Assembly (NCBI RefSeq): GCF_006715485.1
Contig: NZ_VFNH01000001.1
Location: 124,001-188,000 of the forward strand
DNA length: 64,000 bases
Direction: 5' to 3'
Source: Herbaspirillum sp. SJZ107
Lineage (GTDB): Bacteria; Pseudomonadota; Gammaproteobacteria; Burkholderiales; Burkholderiaceae_D
Within the stretch, counting starts at the first letter, position 1. Each line of letters begins with the position of its first letter. A program made the position numbers and the translations under genes. Shown one piece after another: positions 52,301 through 61,173 of the stretch. Below the pieces are notes generated by a model, which was not told the origin of the DNA, did not search any database, and saw only the letters and a list, made by a program, of their open reading frames with translations.

Positions 52301-54109
52301 ATGGCGGCTGGCTACATGGCGGGCTCCACGCTGAATAGTGCCATTTCCGGAAAGTACCAGACCGGGTCGGGACTCATGAAGACGGAGCAAATTGCCACGG
52401 CGGTCGCTTCGTATTTCAGCCCGATCGCCGGCGCTATCGTGGGCGGCGTGTCAGGGCTCATCAACCGCGCTTTCGGCATGGGTCCGAAGGAAACCCAGAC
52501 TACAGGGCTCAGCGGCAGCATCACTGCCAATGGCCTGACGGCGTCCAGCTATGCGAAGTGGCACGAGGACGGTGGCTGGTTCCGATCGGACAAGAACGGC
52601 ACCGACAGCAAGTCGCTGTCGACCGACGCGCTTGCTGCAATCAGCAACGGGCTCGATCAGATCAAGGCAGTGTCTTCGAGCTTCGCCACGAGCCTGGGCG
52701 CCGACGCCAGCTCGATTGCTAGCTACACCAAGTCCTTCAACATCGACCTGGGCAAAGACGGGAAGATCGAGGACGGCGTTACCAAGCTGCTGAGCAGCGT
52801 CGGTGACGAGCTGGCTACGCGGTTGGTGCCGAACATTGCCCAGTTCACGAAGTCGGGCGAGACCGCATCCAGCACGCTCGAGCGCCTGGCGGGCGACTTC
52901 ACCGCGACCACGCAGATGGCCCAGTTGCTGGGCAAGACCGCGGTGGAAGCATTCGGGTCGGCCGGCCTCGCGTCAGTAGCAGCGCGCGAGCGCCTGATCG
53001 ATCTGGCCGGCAGTGCGTCGAACCTGACGTCGTGGGCATCGAGCTACGCGCAGAACTACCTGACCGAACAGGAAAAGCTGGCGCCGGTAAAGAAGGCGGT
53101 GGACGAGGCGATGTCGAGCCTGGGCCTGGCATCGGTCACCACGCGCGACGAGTTCAAGCGGGTGGTCGCTTCGCTGGACCTTACGACCGAAGCCGGGGCA
53201 AAGCAGTTCACGTCGATGATGCAGCTGGCGGATGCCTTCGCCCAGGTGCACGCCGCCACTGAGGTTCTGACTCGGACCGAGTCGGACATCGCGTCGGAGC
53301 GGGCGAGCCTGCAGGACCAGCTCGACCAGCTGACGATGACCTCGACCCAGTTGCTGAAGAAGCAGCGGGATGCACTTGCCGAGGCCAACCGGCCGCTGTT
53401 CGATATGGTCCAGACGGCGCAGAAGTTGGCGGACACCTCGGGCAGCCTGAAGACCTTCCGCGATTCGGTCCTATCGCTGTCCGACAGTCTGTCGGTGGGC
53501 AGCCTGTCGGTGCTCACGCCTGAGGCGCAAGAGGCTGAGCTGAAAAGCCAGTACGAGAAGATCCGTGCGGCGGCGATGGGTGGCGACACTACGGCGCAGG
53601 GCAAGTTTTCGGATGCCCTGACTGCATGGCTGACGGCCTCGCAAAAGCTCAATGCCGGCGACACGCAGTATCAAGCCGACTTCTCGCAAGGCCGGCAGGA
53701 TGCGGCGGCGGCAGCTTCGTGGGCGACGGGTCAAATCGACGCGGCGCAGGCCCAGCTGAATTCGATGAACTCGCAGACGCTGGCCCTGCAGGGCATGAAC
53801 AACACGCTGACTGCAGCCAACAAGATCCTCGACACGATCGCGCAGAACACCAGTCCTGCGCCGATCCAGTCGGGTTTCGTGCTGAGCAATGCACTGTCGA
53901 TCCTGTCTAGCGCTGTGAAGTTGCTTAAGGAAAACAGCGACAAGCAACAGCAGGAGGTTGCCGGCCTGCGGAAGGACCAGCAGGTGCAGACCGGCGAGAC
54001 CATCGCCTCCAACGCTGAGGCGCAGCAGCAGAACGCACAAACCATCGTTTCTGGGATGAGCCTGCTTGCGCGGGTCATTGCCAGCAATCAGAAAGTTACC
54101 TTGGAATGA
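49322..54109 (+). CDS. Tape measure protein
   Basis: 1595 residues, the longest gene in the window. N-terminal coiled-coil with two near-copies of a unit (DDAVAKTGKNLENLGATAKTTAKVIEE and DEAAEKTGKNLDSLGATAKTTSKVIED), hydrophobic segments near 245-265 and 900-1080 (SISSNPLIGAANAASAAYKAISGGFASIGDSIAGG), and long helical stretches. Its length sets tail length; at about 1.5 angstrom per residue a tail near 240 nm is expected, a rough family rule. Confidence 0.92.
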   Translation: MSDIVNTATIKVVADATGVEAGLRPVDDAVAKTGKNLENLGATAKTTAKVIEEAGKGVDFRPVDEAAEKTGKNLDSLGATAKTTSKVIEDIGRGSGLNGMGDSAGAAATRVDRATKSMADSIQRAIQAQTALAAGAKGTAENYAALAQVRGVNVDALRPLLTQLDEAKRKASEAADATRQLDESTKFLADLRSRTEGIGKSASQLAELRAAQLGVTDAAGPMIARLREAETAGEGAFGKLSDLAGKAKAGLLAVAATAAATVASLAVMINKSLDDLGQLDDMAQKTGASVESLSKIQKVDAVFGNGMDGVSSALNKLAKGMATVDDESNKTQKALGALGLSSKDASGKLRDPVEVLVDVAKKLQGYSDGAAKVALITDLVGKSGADMLPFLNDLAENYDKVGAVSADAASAGAAFQDQMGWMKLRLKELFTTVTIDALPALGDLAGAFLDVYNGQKDLGKPDTKKWADEIAQAIAQAADAAAILGRSISIVWNSLKAVRADINLMSTVQENSNPFKVGYKLATGGAPLADIKKAFSDRNKVVEDANNTLSDLLSKPLPEFEKAFLARVAARGKEAVKPAAETKDLIYQTGNDPAAKAAEAAAKKEESAYASVTAAIQAKIEENKLEIKVSQDATESQKLQIKVDQEIAAGKLKLSDAHKRVVQAKLDELAVSEKELKANQVGREVAKYVTESTIARAQQTAALAIEYEMYGKTADARQLAMIAIKAEADLEKELAVQRLKGMTQEQEAQFRAAKDARVALEQSALGQTKALQYAAQLDDQNKKFNLQYIADVKARAAAELAIDSEVWQERIKNAGDGTLAQKQLQMNFDEWYANQSAKPFLDEQKKTWDGIEAAAHDTFLSIENGAKSAADRAKQALKNGLYEWLWQMALKPIYLDIRAAFTSSGASIPGLGDGVGSAAGSISSNPLIGAANAASAAYKAISGGFASIGDSIAGGVQTAMTSMGYAPLGSSGLATASGQALTPLASAAGQIGTMAAGYMAGSTLNSAISGKYQTGSGLMKTEQIATAVASYFSPIAGAIVGGVSGLINRAFGMGPKETQTTGLSGSITANGLTASSYAKWHEDGGWFRSDKNGTDSKSLSTDALAAISNGLDQIKAVSSSFATSLGADASSIASYTKSFNIDLGKDGKIEDGVTKLLSSVGDELATRLVPNIAQFTKSGETASSTLERLAGDFTATTQMAQLLGKTAVEAFGSAGLASVAARERLIDLAGSASNLTSWASSYAQNYLTEQEKLAPVKKAVDEAMSSLGLASVTTRDEFKRVVASLDLTTEAGAKQFTSMMQLADAFAQVHAATEVLTRTESDIASERASLQDQLDQLTMTSTQLLKKQRDALAEANRPLFDMVQTAQKLADTSGSLKTFRDSVLSLSDSLSVGSLSVLTPEAQEAELKSQYEKIRAAAMGGDTTAQGKFSDALTAWLTASQKLNAGDTQYQADFSQGRQDAAAAASWATGQIDAAQAQLNSMNSQTLALQGMNNTLTAANKILDTIAQNTSPAPIQSGFVLSNALSILSSAVKLLKENSDKQQQEVAGLRKDQQVQTGETIASNAEAQQQNAQTIVSGMSLLARVIASNQKVTLE

Positions 54110-55560
54110 CAATCTCTGATGCGCAATACGCTGCGTGGCTCGAAGACTCGACCGCGCAGCGCGTGACTCTTTACCGCGTCGGCTGCCTGAGTGGCGGGGC
54201 GCAGGTGACGCGCCGGCTGTCGAACCGACCTTTCACCGGGTCGGCCGCGGCGCCGTATTCCGCCGTGATCGCCAAGGACCTCGAGATCAGCAGGTCAATC
54301 TCGATCGATGGCGATGCCAAGCTGTCGGCTGGCGACGTCGAAGTCTGGAACGTCGGCGGGGAGCTCGATTCCTGGTTCACCGATGTGTGGGCAAACCAGC
54401 GGGTCGAGGTCTACGTCGGCGATGTCCGGTGGGATGAGGGGGATTTCCGCCTGTCCTTCGTCGGCAACCTGGCGGACATCGCCTACGGCACCGACCGCAC
54501 GACGCTCGTCCTGAAGTTCCGGGACGCGCTGCAGCGGCTGAATACCCCGGTATCGGAAGCGAAGTTCGCGGACGGCACCCTGTATCCGGTCGCGCTCGGC
54601 GAAGTGCCCAACATGACGCCAAAATACGACTCGGTGACCGGGCGGTATTACTACCACTGCGGCCCGGCAGAGGGCCTGATCGAGCCGCGCACCGATGGCA
54701 AGAAGCGCTCGCCGGACGTGACGGACGATCCGACCAACAGCCGGTTCGCCTTCAACACCGCGGTTGGCCCGGGTGCCGTGACCTGCAGCGTCCAGGGCGA
54801 TAAGGCCGGCGGCATATACCGCAACCGCATTGCCCAGCTGGTCCAGCTCCTCGCCACGCAGTACGGCAAGGAATCGACCCGGATGGTGGCGAGCGACCTC
54901 GACGCGGCAAACCTGGCCCTGTTCGATGCCGCGAACCAGCAGCCGGTCGGCTTGGCTATCCTCGACCGGACCAACGTTCTGACCGCGGCGGCGCAGCTGG
55001 CGTCGAGCAAGGGCGCCCAGGTGATCCCCTCGATGCTCGGCAAGCTGCGTCTGATCCAGTATGCGATCCCGACGTCGGCAACGCTGAGCATTCCGCGCTC
55101 GATGCAGGTCCAAGACTCGCTGGTGCCGGTAGCGCGGACGACGCCGGCGGCCGCGGTGCAGATCCGGTTTTGCCGCAACTACACGGCCCAGCCGAATCTT
55201 CAGACCTCGCTGCCGGCCGAGCACAAGCAGATGTTCGCGACCGAGTGGCAGACCTATACCGCGGTCGACGCGGCGACGCAGGCGACATACAGCCAGTACA
55301 CCGACCCTGCTCCGATCGACACATGCCTGCTGACGCCGGCCGACGCAAGGGCAGAAGCCGAGCGTCGCCTGGCGATCGTCAAAGTGCCGCGCGCAACATA
55401 CCGCGTCGAACTGACGCCGGCCGGCATGCTGGTCGAGCTAGGCGAGGCGCGCAACCTGTTTAGCGACCGCTTTGGCCTGGACGCTGGTAAGCCCGGCCTG
55501 GTCACCAGCCTGACGACGAATTTCGGCACCTACGCCGTCACGGCAGAAGTCACGATTTAA
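54106..55560 (+). CDS. Tail tip / hub protein
   Basis: 484 residues. DAQYAAWLEDSTAQRVTLYRVGCLSGGAQVTRRLSNRPFTGSA and FVGNLADIAYGTDRTTLVLKFRDALQRLNTPV are motifs I associate with tail proteins after the tape measure in betaproteobacterial siphophages. Probably the distal tail or hub component linking tube and fibre. Overlaps the tape measure by four bases. Confidence 0.72.
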   Translation: MTISDAQYAAWLEDSTAQRVTLYRVGCLSGGAQVTRRLSNRPFTGSAAAPYSAVIAKDLEISRSISIDGDAKLSAGDVEVWNVGGELDSWFTDVWANQRVEVYVGDVRWDEGDFRLSFVGNLADIAYGTDRTTLVLKFRDALQRLNTPVSEAKFADGTLYPVALGEVPNMTPKYDSVTGRYYYHCGPAEGLIEPRTDGKKRSPDVTDDPTNSRFAFNTAVGPGAVTCSVQGDKAGGIYRNRIAQLVQLLATQYGKESTRMVASDLDAANLALFDAANQQPVGLAILDRTNVLTAAAQLASSKGAQVIPSMLGKLRLIQYAIPTSATLSIPRSMQVQDSLVPVARTTPAAAVQIRFCRNYTAQPNLQTSLPAEHKQMFATEWQTYTAVDAATQATYSQYTDPAPIDTCLLTPADARAEAERRLAIVKVPRATYRVELTPAGMLVELGEARNLFSDRFGLDAGKPGLVTSLTTNFGTYAVTAEVTI

Positions 55561-55567
55561 GGAACCC

Positions 55568-56887
55568 ATGGGAAATCTGAGGATCATCGCCAGCAACGCG
55601 GCGCGCCGCGTCACGCCCGGACTGATCGCCAGCAGCACCGACGGCCTGCTCGTCGCCGCTAACTTGGTGTCGGACAAGAAGAGTGACGTCTGGCGCGCCA
55701 CCAGCACGGCGGCCCGGATCGGCGGCGCGCTGCCGGCGCCCGAACTGGCGTCTGGAGTTGCGCTGCTCGGCAACTTCTCGCCAGCGACCACGATGCGCGT
55801 CCGCTTGTCGAACGAGGTGAGCAAGACCAACCTGATCACCTACAGCGAGGCCTTCGGCGACGGCAGCTGGGAAAAGGTCGGCCTGAACCTGTCGGGCGGC
55901 GTCTCGGCGCCGGATGGTTCGAACAACGCGTTCGCCATCGCGGCGACTGGCTCAGATCCGTATTTCGACAAGACGCTGACCCTGTCGCCCGGGACCTACA
56001 CCTTCTCGATTTTCTTGAAGGGCGTCGGTGGCAGCGTCGGCAAGGCACCGAACGTCTGGTTCTGGAACATCGGTGGGCTGGGCGGCTTCGCCTCGGCGGT
56101 GGATGCCCGGCCGCTGGGCGCCGGATGGGTGCGCTACGCTGCCACCTGCACCGTCGCCACCGGCGGCAGCTACCGAGTCCGCGTCGATGCCCCGGACTCG
56201 GCGAGCGCCGGCGACGTGGTGCACATCTTCGGCGCGCAGGTCGAAAGCGGTTCGCTATCCTCGTATTTCCCCAGCGGGGCGACGCAGGGCGTGCGACCGG
56301 CAGGCTACATCGATACCTGGCAGAGCTACGACTGCGACACCGGCGTCGCGCTAGCGTGCCCGGCGCCGGCGATCCAGTTGGAGGGCTGGACGGCTGCGCA
56401 ATCGGCAAGCGCTTATGCCTACGGCGGCGGCACCTTCGCGCGCACATGGTTCCCCGAGACGCAGTTCCGCGCCTTCGCCATCGACCTAGTCGACACCGGC
56501 AACGCGCAAGGGTACATCGAAGCGTCCAAGCTGGTGATCGGCCGGTATTGGTCGCCGCCGTATGGATTGACGTCCGTCTCGGCGACGGATGTGGATGCGA
56601 CGGCGCACTATAGCACCGCTGCCGGGGACCTGCTGAGCCGTGCCTCGACGATAAGTAAAGAGGTCTCGATCGAGATGAGTGCGCTGACCCAGGCGGATCG
56701 CGCGCGGCTCGCCAGCATCCTGCGCGCCAGCCGGGCATACCCGATCTTTGTGAGCGTGCGCACCGGCGACCCTGATCTCGATGCGGAGCGTGCGCATACC
56801 GTCCTCGGGAAGCGTATGGGCGATTCTGAGGTGGCGCTGCAGGCCGCCGAGCGCTATGGATCAAAAGTCACTGTCCGGTCAATCTGA
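55568..56887 (+). CDS. Tail protein with carbohydrate-binding-like domain
   Basis: 439 residues. Residues 100-230 form a jelly-roll like CBM or head-spike fibre domains (ITYSEAFGDGSWEKVGLNLSGG, SPGTYTFSIFLKGVGG, GWVRYAATCTVATGGSYRVRVDAPDSASAGDVVHIFGAQVESGSLSSYFPS). The C-terminal half resembles tail hub partners. AAGGA lies before ATG. Likely part of the adhesion device. Confidence 0.7.
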   Translation: MGNLRIIASNAARRVTPGLIASSTDGLLVAANLVSDKKSDVWRATSTAARIGGALPAPELASGVALLGNFSPATTMRVRLSNEVSKTNLITYSEAFGDGSWEKVGLNLSGGVSAPDGSNNAFAIAATGSDPYFDKTLTLSPGTYTFSIFLKGVGGSVGKAPNVWFWNIGGLGGFASAVDARPLGAGWVRYAATCTVATGGSYRVRVDAPDSASAGDVVHIFGAQVESGSLSSYFPSGATQGVRPAGYIDTWQSYDCDTGVALACPAPAIQLEGWTAAQSASAYAYGGGTFARTWFPETQFRAFAIDLVDTGNAQGYIEASKLVIGRYWSPPYGLTSVSATDVDATAHYSTAAGDLLSRASTISKEVSIEMSALTQADRARLASILRASRAYPIFVSVRTGDPDLDAERAHTVLGKRMGDSEVALQAAERYGSKVTVRSI

Positions 56888-56896
56888 AGGAGCCTC

Positions 56897-59680
56897 ATGG
56901 CTACTGTAGTCAATTTCATCGACACGACGCTGCAGGCTGCGGCGGCGCGCACGGTCAACCTACCGACCGCCGACATCCAGCTGCTGCCGTCGGCGCCGCT
57001 GTTTAAGGCAAATGCCGACGGCTCGATCACGCCGGAGTCGATCACCTTCACGGCAACGCTGATCGATCTGGATGCGCCGCTGACGTTCAACGCCACAGGT
57101 GCGCCACTGAGCAGCCCTACCGCGAAGTCGGTCACCGTCGTAGGCGCCGCGATGACCGGATCGAGCGTCACCGTTATCGCGAGTGCGACCGTCAACGGCC
57201 GCACATACACCAAGCCGTGCACGATCACGAAAGTGCAGGACGGCGTGGATGGCTCGACTACCTACACCTGGATCAAGTATGCGGACTCGGCGGCCGGCGC
57301 CGGCCTGAGCGACGACCCAACCGGGAAAGCCTACATCGGCCTGGCGTACAACAAGCCGTCGCCGATCGAGTCGACCATCGCCTCCGATTACACCTGGTCC
57401 CTGATCAAAGGCACGGATGGGCAGCCCGGGCCGCCGGGAGAAGACGGCGCGCAACTCTACACCTGGATCAAATACGCGGACTACGCGAACGGCGACGGTA
57501 TGTATGATCTGCCGACCGCGAACACACTCTACATCGGCATTTCGGTCAACAAGACCACGGCAACCGAGTCGAACAATCCAGCCGACTATGTGTGGTCGCG
57601 GTTCAAAGGCGATCAGGGCGTGCCCGGGCCGGCGCTGTACACCTGGATCAAGTATGGGGATTCCGCCGCTGGCGCTGGCCTGAGCGACGATCCGACAAAC
57701 AAGGCGTACATCGGCTTCGCGTACAACAAGACCACCCCGGTCGAGAGCGAGAACCCAGCGGACTACACGTGGTCCCTGAATCAGGGCGGGCAGGGCGTGC
57801 CGGGCCAGCCGGGAAAGGACGGGACGACCTACTACACGTGGATCAAGTATGCCGACGTGCCGGACGGTACTGGTCTGTATGACGTCCCGACCGATTCGAC
57901 CGTGTACATTGGCATCGCCGTGAACAAGGTGACCGCCACGGAATCGACCAACAAGGCCGACTACACCTGGTCGAGATTCAAGGGCGGGCAAGGCGTCCCC
58001 GGTAACCCGGGCCAGCCGGGCCAGCGCGGCACCGTCGACATCTCGGCCGGCACCGCCGGCAGCGTGTGGTCGGACAGCGAGGCAACCGCCGCGATTGCGC
58101 AGACTGGCTACGGCGTGCCGCAGATGCTCGACGTCGTGACGCTCTACAACCAGGCCGCGGGATTTGCCAGCACCCGTTACTGGAACGGCAGCGCCTGGAT
58201 CCCGGTGGCGCAGGTCATCAACGGTAGCTTGCTGGTGAAGAACACCGTGGCGGCCGACAAGATCGATACGCGCGGGCTCAGCATCAAGGATACGCAGGGC
58301 GGCGTCATCCTGGCCGCCGGCTCAGCACTTGATCCGGCCTATGCAGCGCCGGGCACGCTGAATAGCGCTCTAGTGCCATCTATCACTGCCGCTCAAAATG
58401 CCGCCACCGCAGCGGCCGATATGAACTTGATCGCGCGCGGCGCATGCACCGTGCTCGGCAACACGGCGACGAAGGCGCTCGGCAGCGCTGCAGGCTGGAA
58501 CTCGGACGTCTACAGCAAGGAAGGGTACGCCGGCGGAGTCACGGCGAAGGTGACTATCCCCAAGGCCACTGGCTACGACATGTTCTTCGGCCTGAACAGC
58601 GATCCGGCGGCCGACGGCAGCTACACGTCGCTCGACTACGCGCTGCACATCCCAGGTGGCGGCACCGTTGAATACTGGGAGAGCGGAAGCCTCGTCGCCT
58701 CGCTCGGCTCAATGAGTGACGGCGATGTGCTGGAGATCACCTATAACGGGTCGAGATTGCGCTGCACGCGAAATGGCCTGCAGATGCGGGACGTCGCTCT
58801 TTCCACCGCCGCCGTGCTGTACTTCGACAGTTCGTTCTCGACGCCCGGCGCGACGATGACGAATATCCGGTTTGCGCCGATGTCCGACGTTTCCGCCGGG
58901 GTGGCGGCGCTTGCCGCGGTCAACGACCCGACCCTCGGTCTTGCGCAGCGCCTTCGCTCAAATGCGCAGAACTTAATGTCGGGTGGCGCCGCGCTGACGG
59001 TTGGGTCGCTGGTTACGGACGGCAGCGGGCAGCGGGTTAGCGGCTATGGCCTGGGCTTCACATCTTACGGCCTTGTGGCATACAACTCCGCTGGCGCGCC
59101 AACGATCACGGTCAACGGCGCCACCGGCGCGATTGCCGTCGCTGGCGACCTCAGCGGCTCAACCGGTACCTTCGGCGCGGTGCGAGTTGGGGTTTCGCTG
59201 GCGACCCAGGCAACTGGCTACAACAGCGATGCCGGCATCTGGCAGGGTATGGTCAACGGCGTGCCGAAGATGAGCATGGTCGCGCCGGGCGGCGCGAAGA
59301 TCCTTTTTGATCCGTCAGCGTCTCAGCAGATTCAGCTCGTCAACGTGGGGGTGGCAAGCAGCTTCAGCGCGACGCTGGTCGACACCACTGGCGCTTACTC
59401 ATACACCGTATCGAAGTCCACCAGTGGATCGTCGTATGCAGGAACGTACAAGGCGCTGCCAGTCAATGGCTCTGGAAATTACACCTATAGCTGGTCGGTC
59501 TCCAACACTGCCGGCGTCAACTGCTGGCTGAGTGCGACCAACGCGCAGCAAGTTGTTCTCACTGTCACCGGCAATAACCTGGTGTGGGACCAGATTTTCA
59601 CGCTGACCTGCATCGTCTCTGACGTTGGCGGCAACATCGTCAAAACAATCAACGTAGACACCACGGTCTCCTTCTCATGA
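56897..59680 (+). CDS. Tail fibre / host-specificity protein with four repeats
   Basis: 927 residues. After a beta-sandwich N-terminus come four repeats of about 58 residues, each opening YTWIKYAD/G and ending DYTWS/DYVWS plus a Gly-Pro-rich link (GQPGPPGED, GQGVPGQPGKDG). They run from about residue 118 to 375. A gpJ-like C-terminal region follows with LVKNTVAADKIDTRGLSIKD, GAVRVGVSLAT and Ig-like strands. Receptor-binding fibre. AAGGAG precedes ATG. Confidence 0.82.
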   Translation: MATVVNFIDTTLQAAAARTVNLPTADIQLLPSAPLFKANADGSITPESITFTATLIDLDAPLTFNATGAPLSSPTAKSVTVVGAAMTGSSVTVIASATVNGRTYTKPCTITKVQDGVDGSTTYTWIKYADSAAGAGLSDDPTGKAYIGLAYNKPSPIESTIASDYTWSLIKGTDGQPGPPGEDGAQLYTWIKYADYANGDGMYDLPTANTLYIGISVNKTTATESNNPADYVWSRFKGDQGVPGPALYTWIKYGDSAAGAGLSDDPTNKAYIGFAYNKTTPVESENPADYTWSLNQGGQGVPGQPGKDGTTYYTWIKYADVPDGTGLYDVPTDSTVYIGIAVNKVTATESTNKADYTWSRFKGGQGVPGNPGQPGQRGTVDISAGTAGSVWSDSEATAAIAQTGYGVPQMLDVVTLYNQAAGFASTRYWNGSAWIPVAQVINGSLLVKNTVAADKIDTRGLSIKDTQGGVILAAGSALDPAYAAPGTLNSALVPSITAAQNAATAAADMNLIARGACTVLGNTATKALGSAAGWNSDVYSKEGYAGGVTAKVTIPKATGYDMFFGLNSDPAADGSYTSLDYALHIPGGGTVEYWESGSLVASLGSMSDGDVLEITYNGSRLRCTRNGLQMRDVALSTAAVLYFDSSFSTPGATMTNIRFAPMSDVSAGVAALAAVNDPTLGLAQRLRSNAQNLMSGGAALTVGSLVTDGSGQRVSGYGLGFTSYGLVAYNSAGAPTITVNGATGAIAVAGDLSGSTGTFGAVRVGVSLATQATGYNSDAGIWQGMVNGVPKMSMVAPGGAKILFDPSASQQIQLVNVGVASSFSATLVDTTGAYSYTVSKSTSGSSYAGTYKALPVNGSGNYTYSWSVSNTAGVNCWLSATNAQQVVLTVTGNNLVWDQIFTLTCIVSDVGGNIVKTINVDTTVSFS

Positions 59681-60249
59681 CTCAATTCCTCATCAAGAGA
59701 AAATCGGATGGCGTCATTATCGGGGCATGCGGCCAGCCCGACGCGCTGGATGCTGGGCCGGCGGCGCAGCCCCCGGACGAAACCAGCGAACACGAGTTCA
59801 TCCCCTGGCAAGAGCGCATCGCGTTCAGTGCGGCGCCCACGTCAACGTCGGTGCTGAGATTCCAGGAAGCTCCGGTTTGGGTGGAGATGGCGCCGCTCGA
59901 TGAGCTCAAGGGGCGGAAAAACGCTCAGATAAACCAGTGGCGCTCGGCGGCAAACCAGTCGACATTCCCCTTCGGCGATAAGCTGATCGATTGCGACGCG
60001 CTGTCCAGGTCGGACATCGACGCCGTGGCGAACCATATCGGGCTGTTCGGAAAATTCCCGGACGGCTTTCCGATGGCATGGAAGACGGCCGACAACGACT
60101 ATATCCCTCTGCCTGACGTGGAAGCATTCAAGGCGATGTACCGCGCCATGACGGCGCAGGGCACAGCCAACTTTGATCGATCCGAGGCGCTGAAGGTGGC
60201 ACTGGGAAACGCGACTGATGCCGCCGAAGTGGCGGCGATTGCCTGGTAG
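59677..60249 (+). CDS. DUF4376 fibre-associated protein
   Basis: 190 residues. DELKGRKNAQINQWRSAANQSTFPFGDKLIDCDALSRSDIDAVANHIGLFG ... WKTADNDYIPLPDVEAFKAMYRAMTAQGTANFDRSEALKVAL is DUF4376, common in small proteins next to tail fibres. Possibly a fibre assembly or tip protein. Confidence 0.85.
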   Translation: MTQFLIKRKSDGVIIGACGQPDALDAGPAAQPPDETSEHEFIPWQERIAFSAAPTSTSVLRFQEAPVWVEMAPLDELKGRKNAQINQWRSAANQSTFPFGDKLIDCDALSRSDIDAVANHIGLFGKFPDGFPMAWKTADNDYIPLPDVEAFKAMYRAMTAQGTANFDRSEALKVALGNATDAAEVAAIAW

Positions 60250-60282
60250 CCCAGGTCACTTCCAGCATTGAAAGGAAAACCC

Positions 60283-60513
60283 ATGAGCCGACTGCGTGAA
60301 GTAGCAGTTGCTTTCGACCAGCTGGTAAACGCGATCCTGGGCGGGTACTGTGATGAAACGATTTCCGCGAGGGCTTATCGGCTTCGAGCAGTCCGGCCGT
60401 ATAACACCCTAAGGCCCATCATCGATGGGCTTTTTTTCTGGCAAGCAGACCACTGCCGCGCCTCGTATGAGGCTGAGCGTGCGCGCTCCCAGCTCCCGCC
60501 GGAATACCGCTGA
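60283..60513 (+). CDS. Small lysis-region protein containing a terminator-like hairpin
   Basis: 76 residues, MSRLREVAVAFDQLVNAILGGYCDETISARAYR ... RPIIDGLFFWQADHCRASYEAERARSQLPPEY, a family recurrent before phage lysis genes. Its IIDGLFF codons form a perfect intrinsic terminator (60414-60437). AAAGGAAAAC precedes ATG. Function unknown. Confidence 0.68.
   Translation: MSRLREVAVAFDQLVNAILGGYCDETISARAYRLRAVRPYNTLRPIIDGLFFWQADHCRASYEAERARSQLPPEYR
60414..60437 (+). terminator. Terminator inside a coding region
   Basis: Seven-base perfect stem GCCCATC / GATGGGC, three-base loop, seven T, all inside the 60283-60513 gene. Confidence 0.72.
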
Positions 60514-60540
60514 TGCTCCTTGCAACCGCACCACCATCCA

Positions 60541-60562
60541 ACCCGCTTCGGCGGGTTTTTTT
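60541..60562 (+). terminator. UUCG-loop terminator before the lysis cassette
   Basis: ACCCGC-TTCG-GCGGGT followed by a T run. A very stable hairpin just before the first membrane gene of the lysis block. Confidence 0.88.
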
Positions 60563-60583
60563 ACGCCTACTGAAAAGGCCCCA

Positions 60584-60931
60584 ATGAACCCACAATGGCA
60601 ACAAGAAGCGGCGCGCCTCGGCGGCCCGGCGCTGGTCCAGGTCCTGTGCGAGCTGCGCGACGGCCAGCTCGAGCTGATGGCCAACATCGACGCCCTGAAC
60701 GTCAAGACCTCGCAATCCGAGGCGGCGATTACCCGGCTGCTGTCTGGCTTTCCTGCCGACGACGTCGAGGGCCATCGCCGGTACCACGAGTCAGTTATCG
60801 AATGGCGCGAACTGCGCAACAAGCTGGTGCGCGAGGCGCTGACGAAGATGGTCGGCGCCGGCGCGCTGGCCGCGATCGGCTGGCTGGTCCTGGCCTTCTG
60901 GCAGGCCTTCAAGGTGACGGTGACGAAATGA
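60584..60931 (+). CDS. C-terminal membrane protein of the lysis region
   Basis: 115 residues. A helical cytoplasmic part (PALVQVLCELRDGQLELMANIDALNVKTSQ) and one C-terminal transmembrane helix (MVGAGALAAIGWLVLAFWQAF). AAGG precedes ATG; the end overlaps the holin start. Could be a holin partner or antiholin. Confidence 0.6.
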   Translation: MNPQWQQEAARLGGPALVQVLCELRDGQLELMANIDALNVKTSQSEAAITRLLSGFPADDVEGHRRYHESVIEWRELRNKLVREALTKMVGAGALAAIGWLVLAFWQAFKVTVTK

Positions 60932-61173
60932 TGGCCCGGCTCAAATCCTGGCTGCAGTCGGCCGGCGTCTGGTTCAACGCCATGTTGCTGGCCGCGTTCC
61001 CGTTCGCCGACCAGATCATCGACGCGATCAGCGACAACCTGCCTGCGCTGGCCCAGTACCTGCCGCCGAACGTCTACAAGGCCGTCGGCGTCGCCGTCGT
61101 CGTGTTCAACCTGGTTCGCTCGGCGCAGCGCGCGCACGCAGCCGCAAAAGCAAAGGCGGTGACCAATGGCTGA
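60928..61173 (+). CDS. Probable holin
   Basis: 81 residues with two hydrophobic segments (FNAMLLAAFPFADQII and AVGVAVVVFNLVRSA) and a basic tail (QRAHAAAKAKA). Directly precedes the endolysin gene with an 8-base overlap, the usual holin position. Would permeabilise the inner membrane or, with a SAR endolysin, act as a pinholin. Confidence 0.75.
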   Translation: MMARLKSWLQSAGVWFNAMLLAAFPFADQIIDAISDNLPALAQYLPPNVYKAVGVAVVVFNLVRSAQRAHAAAKAKAVTNG

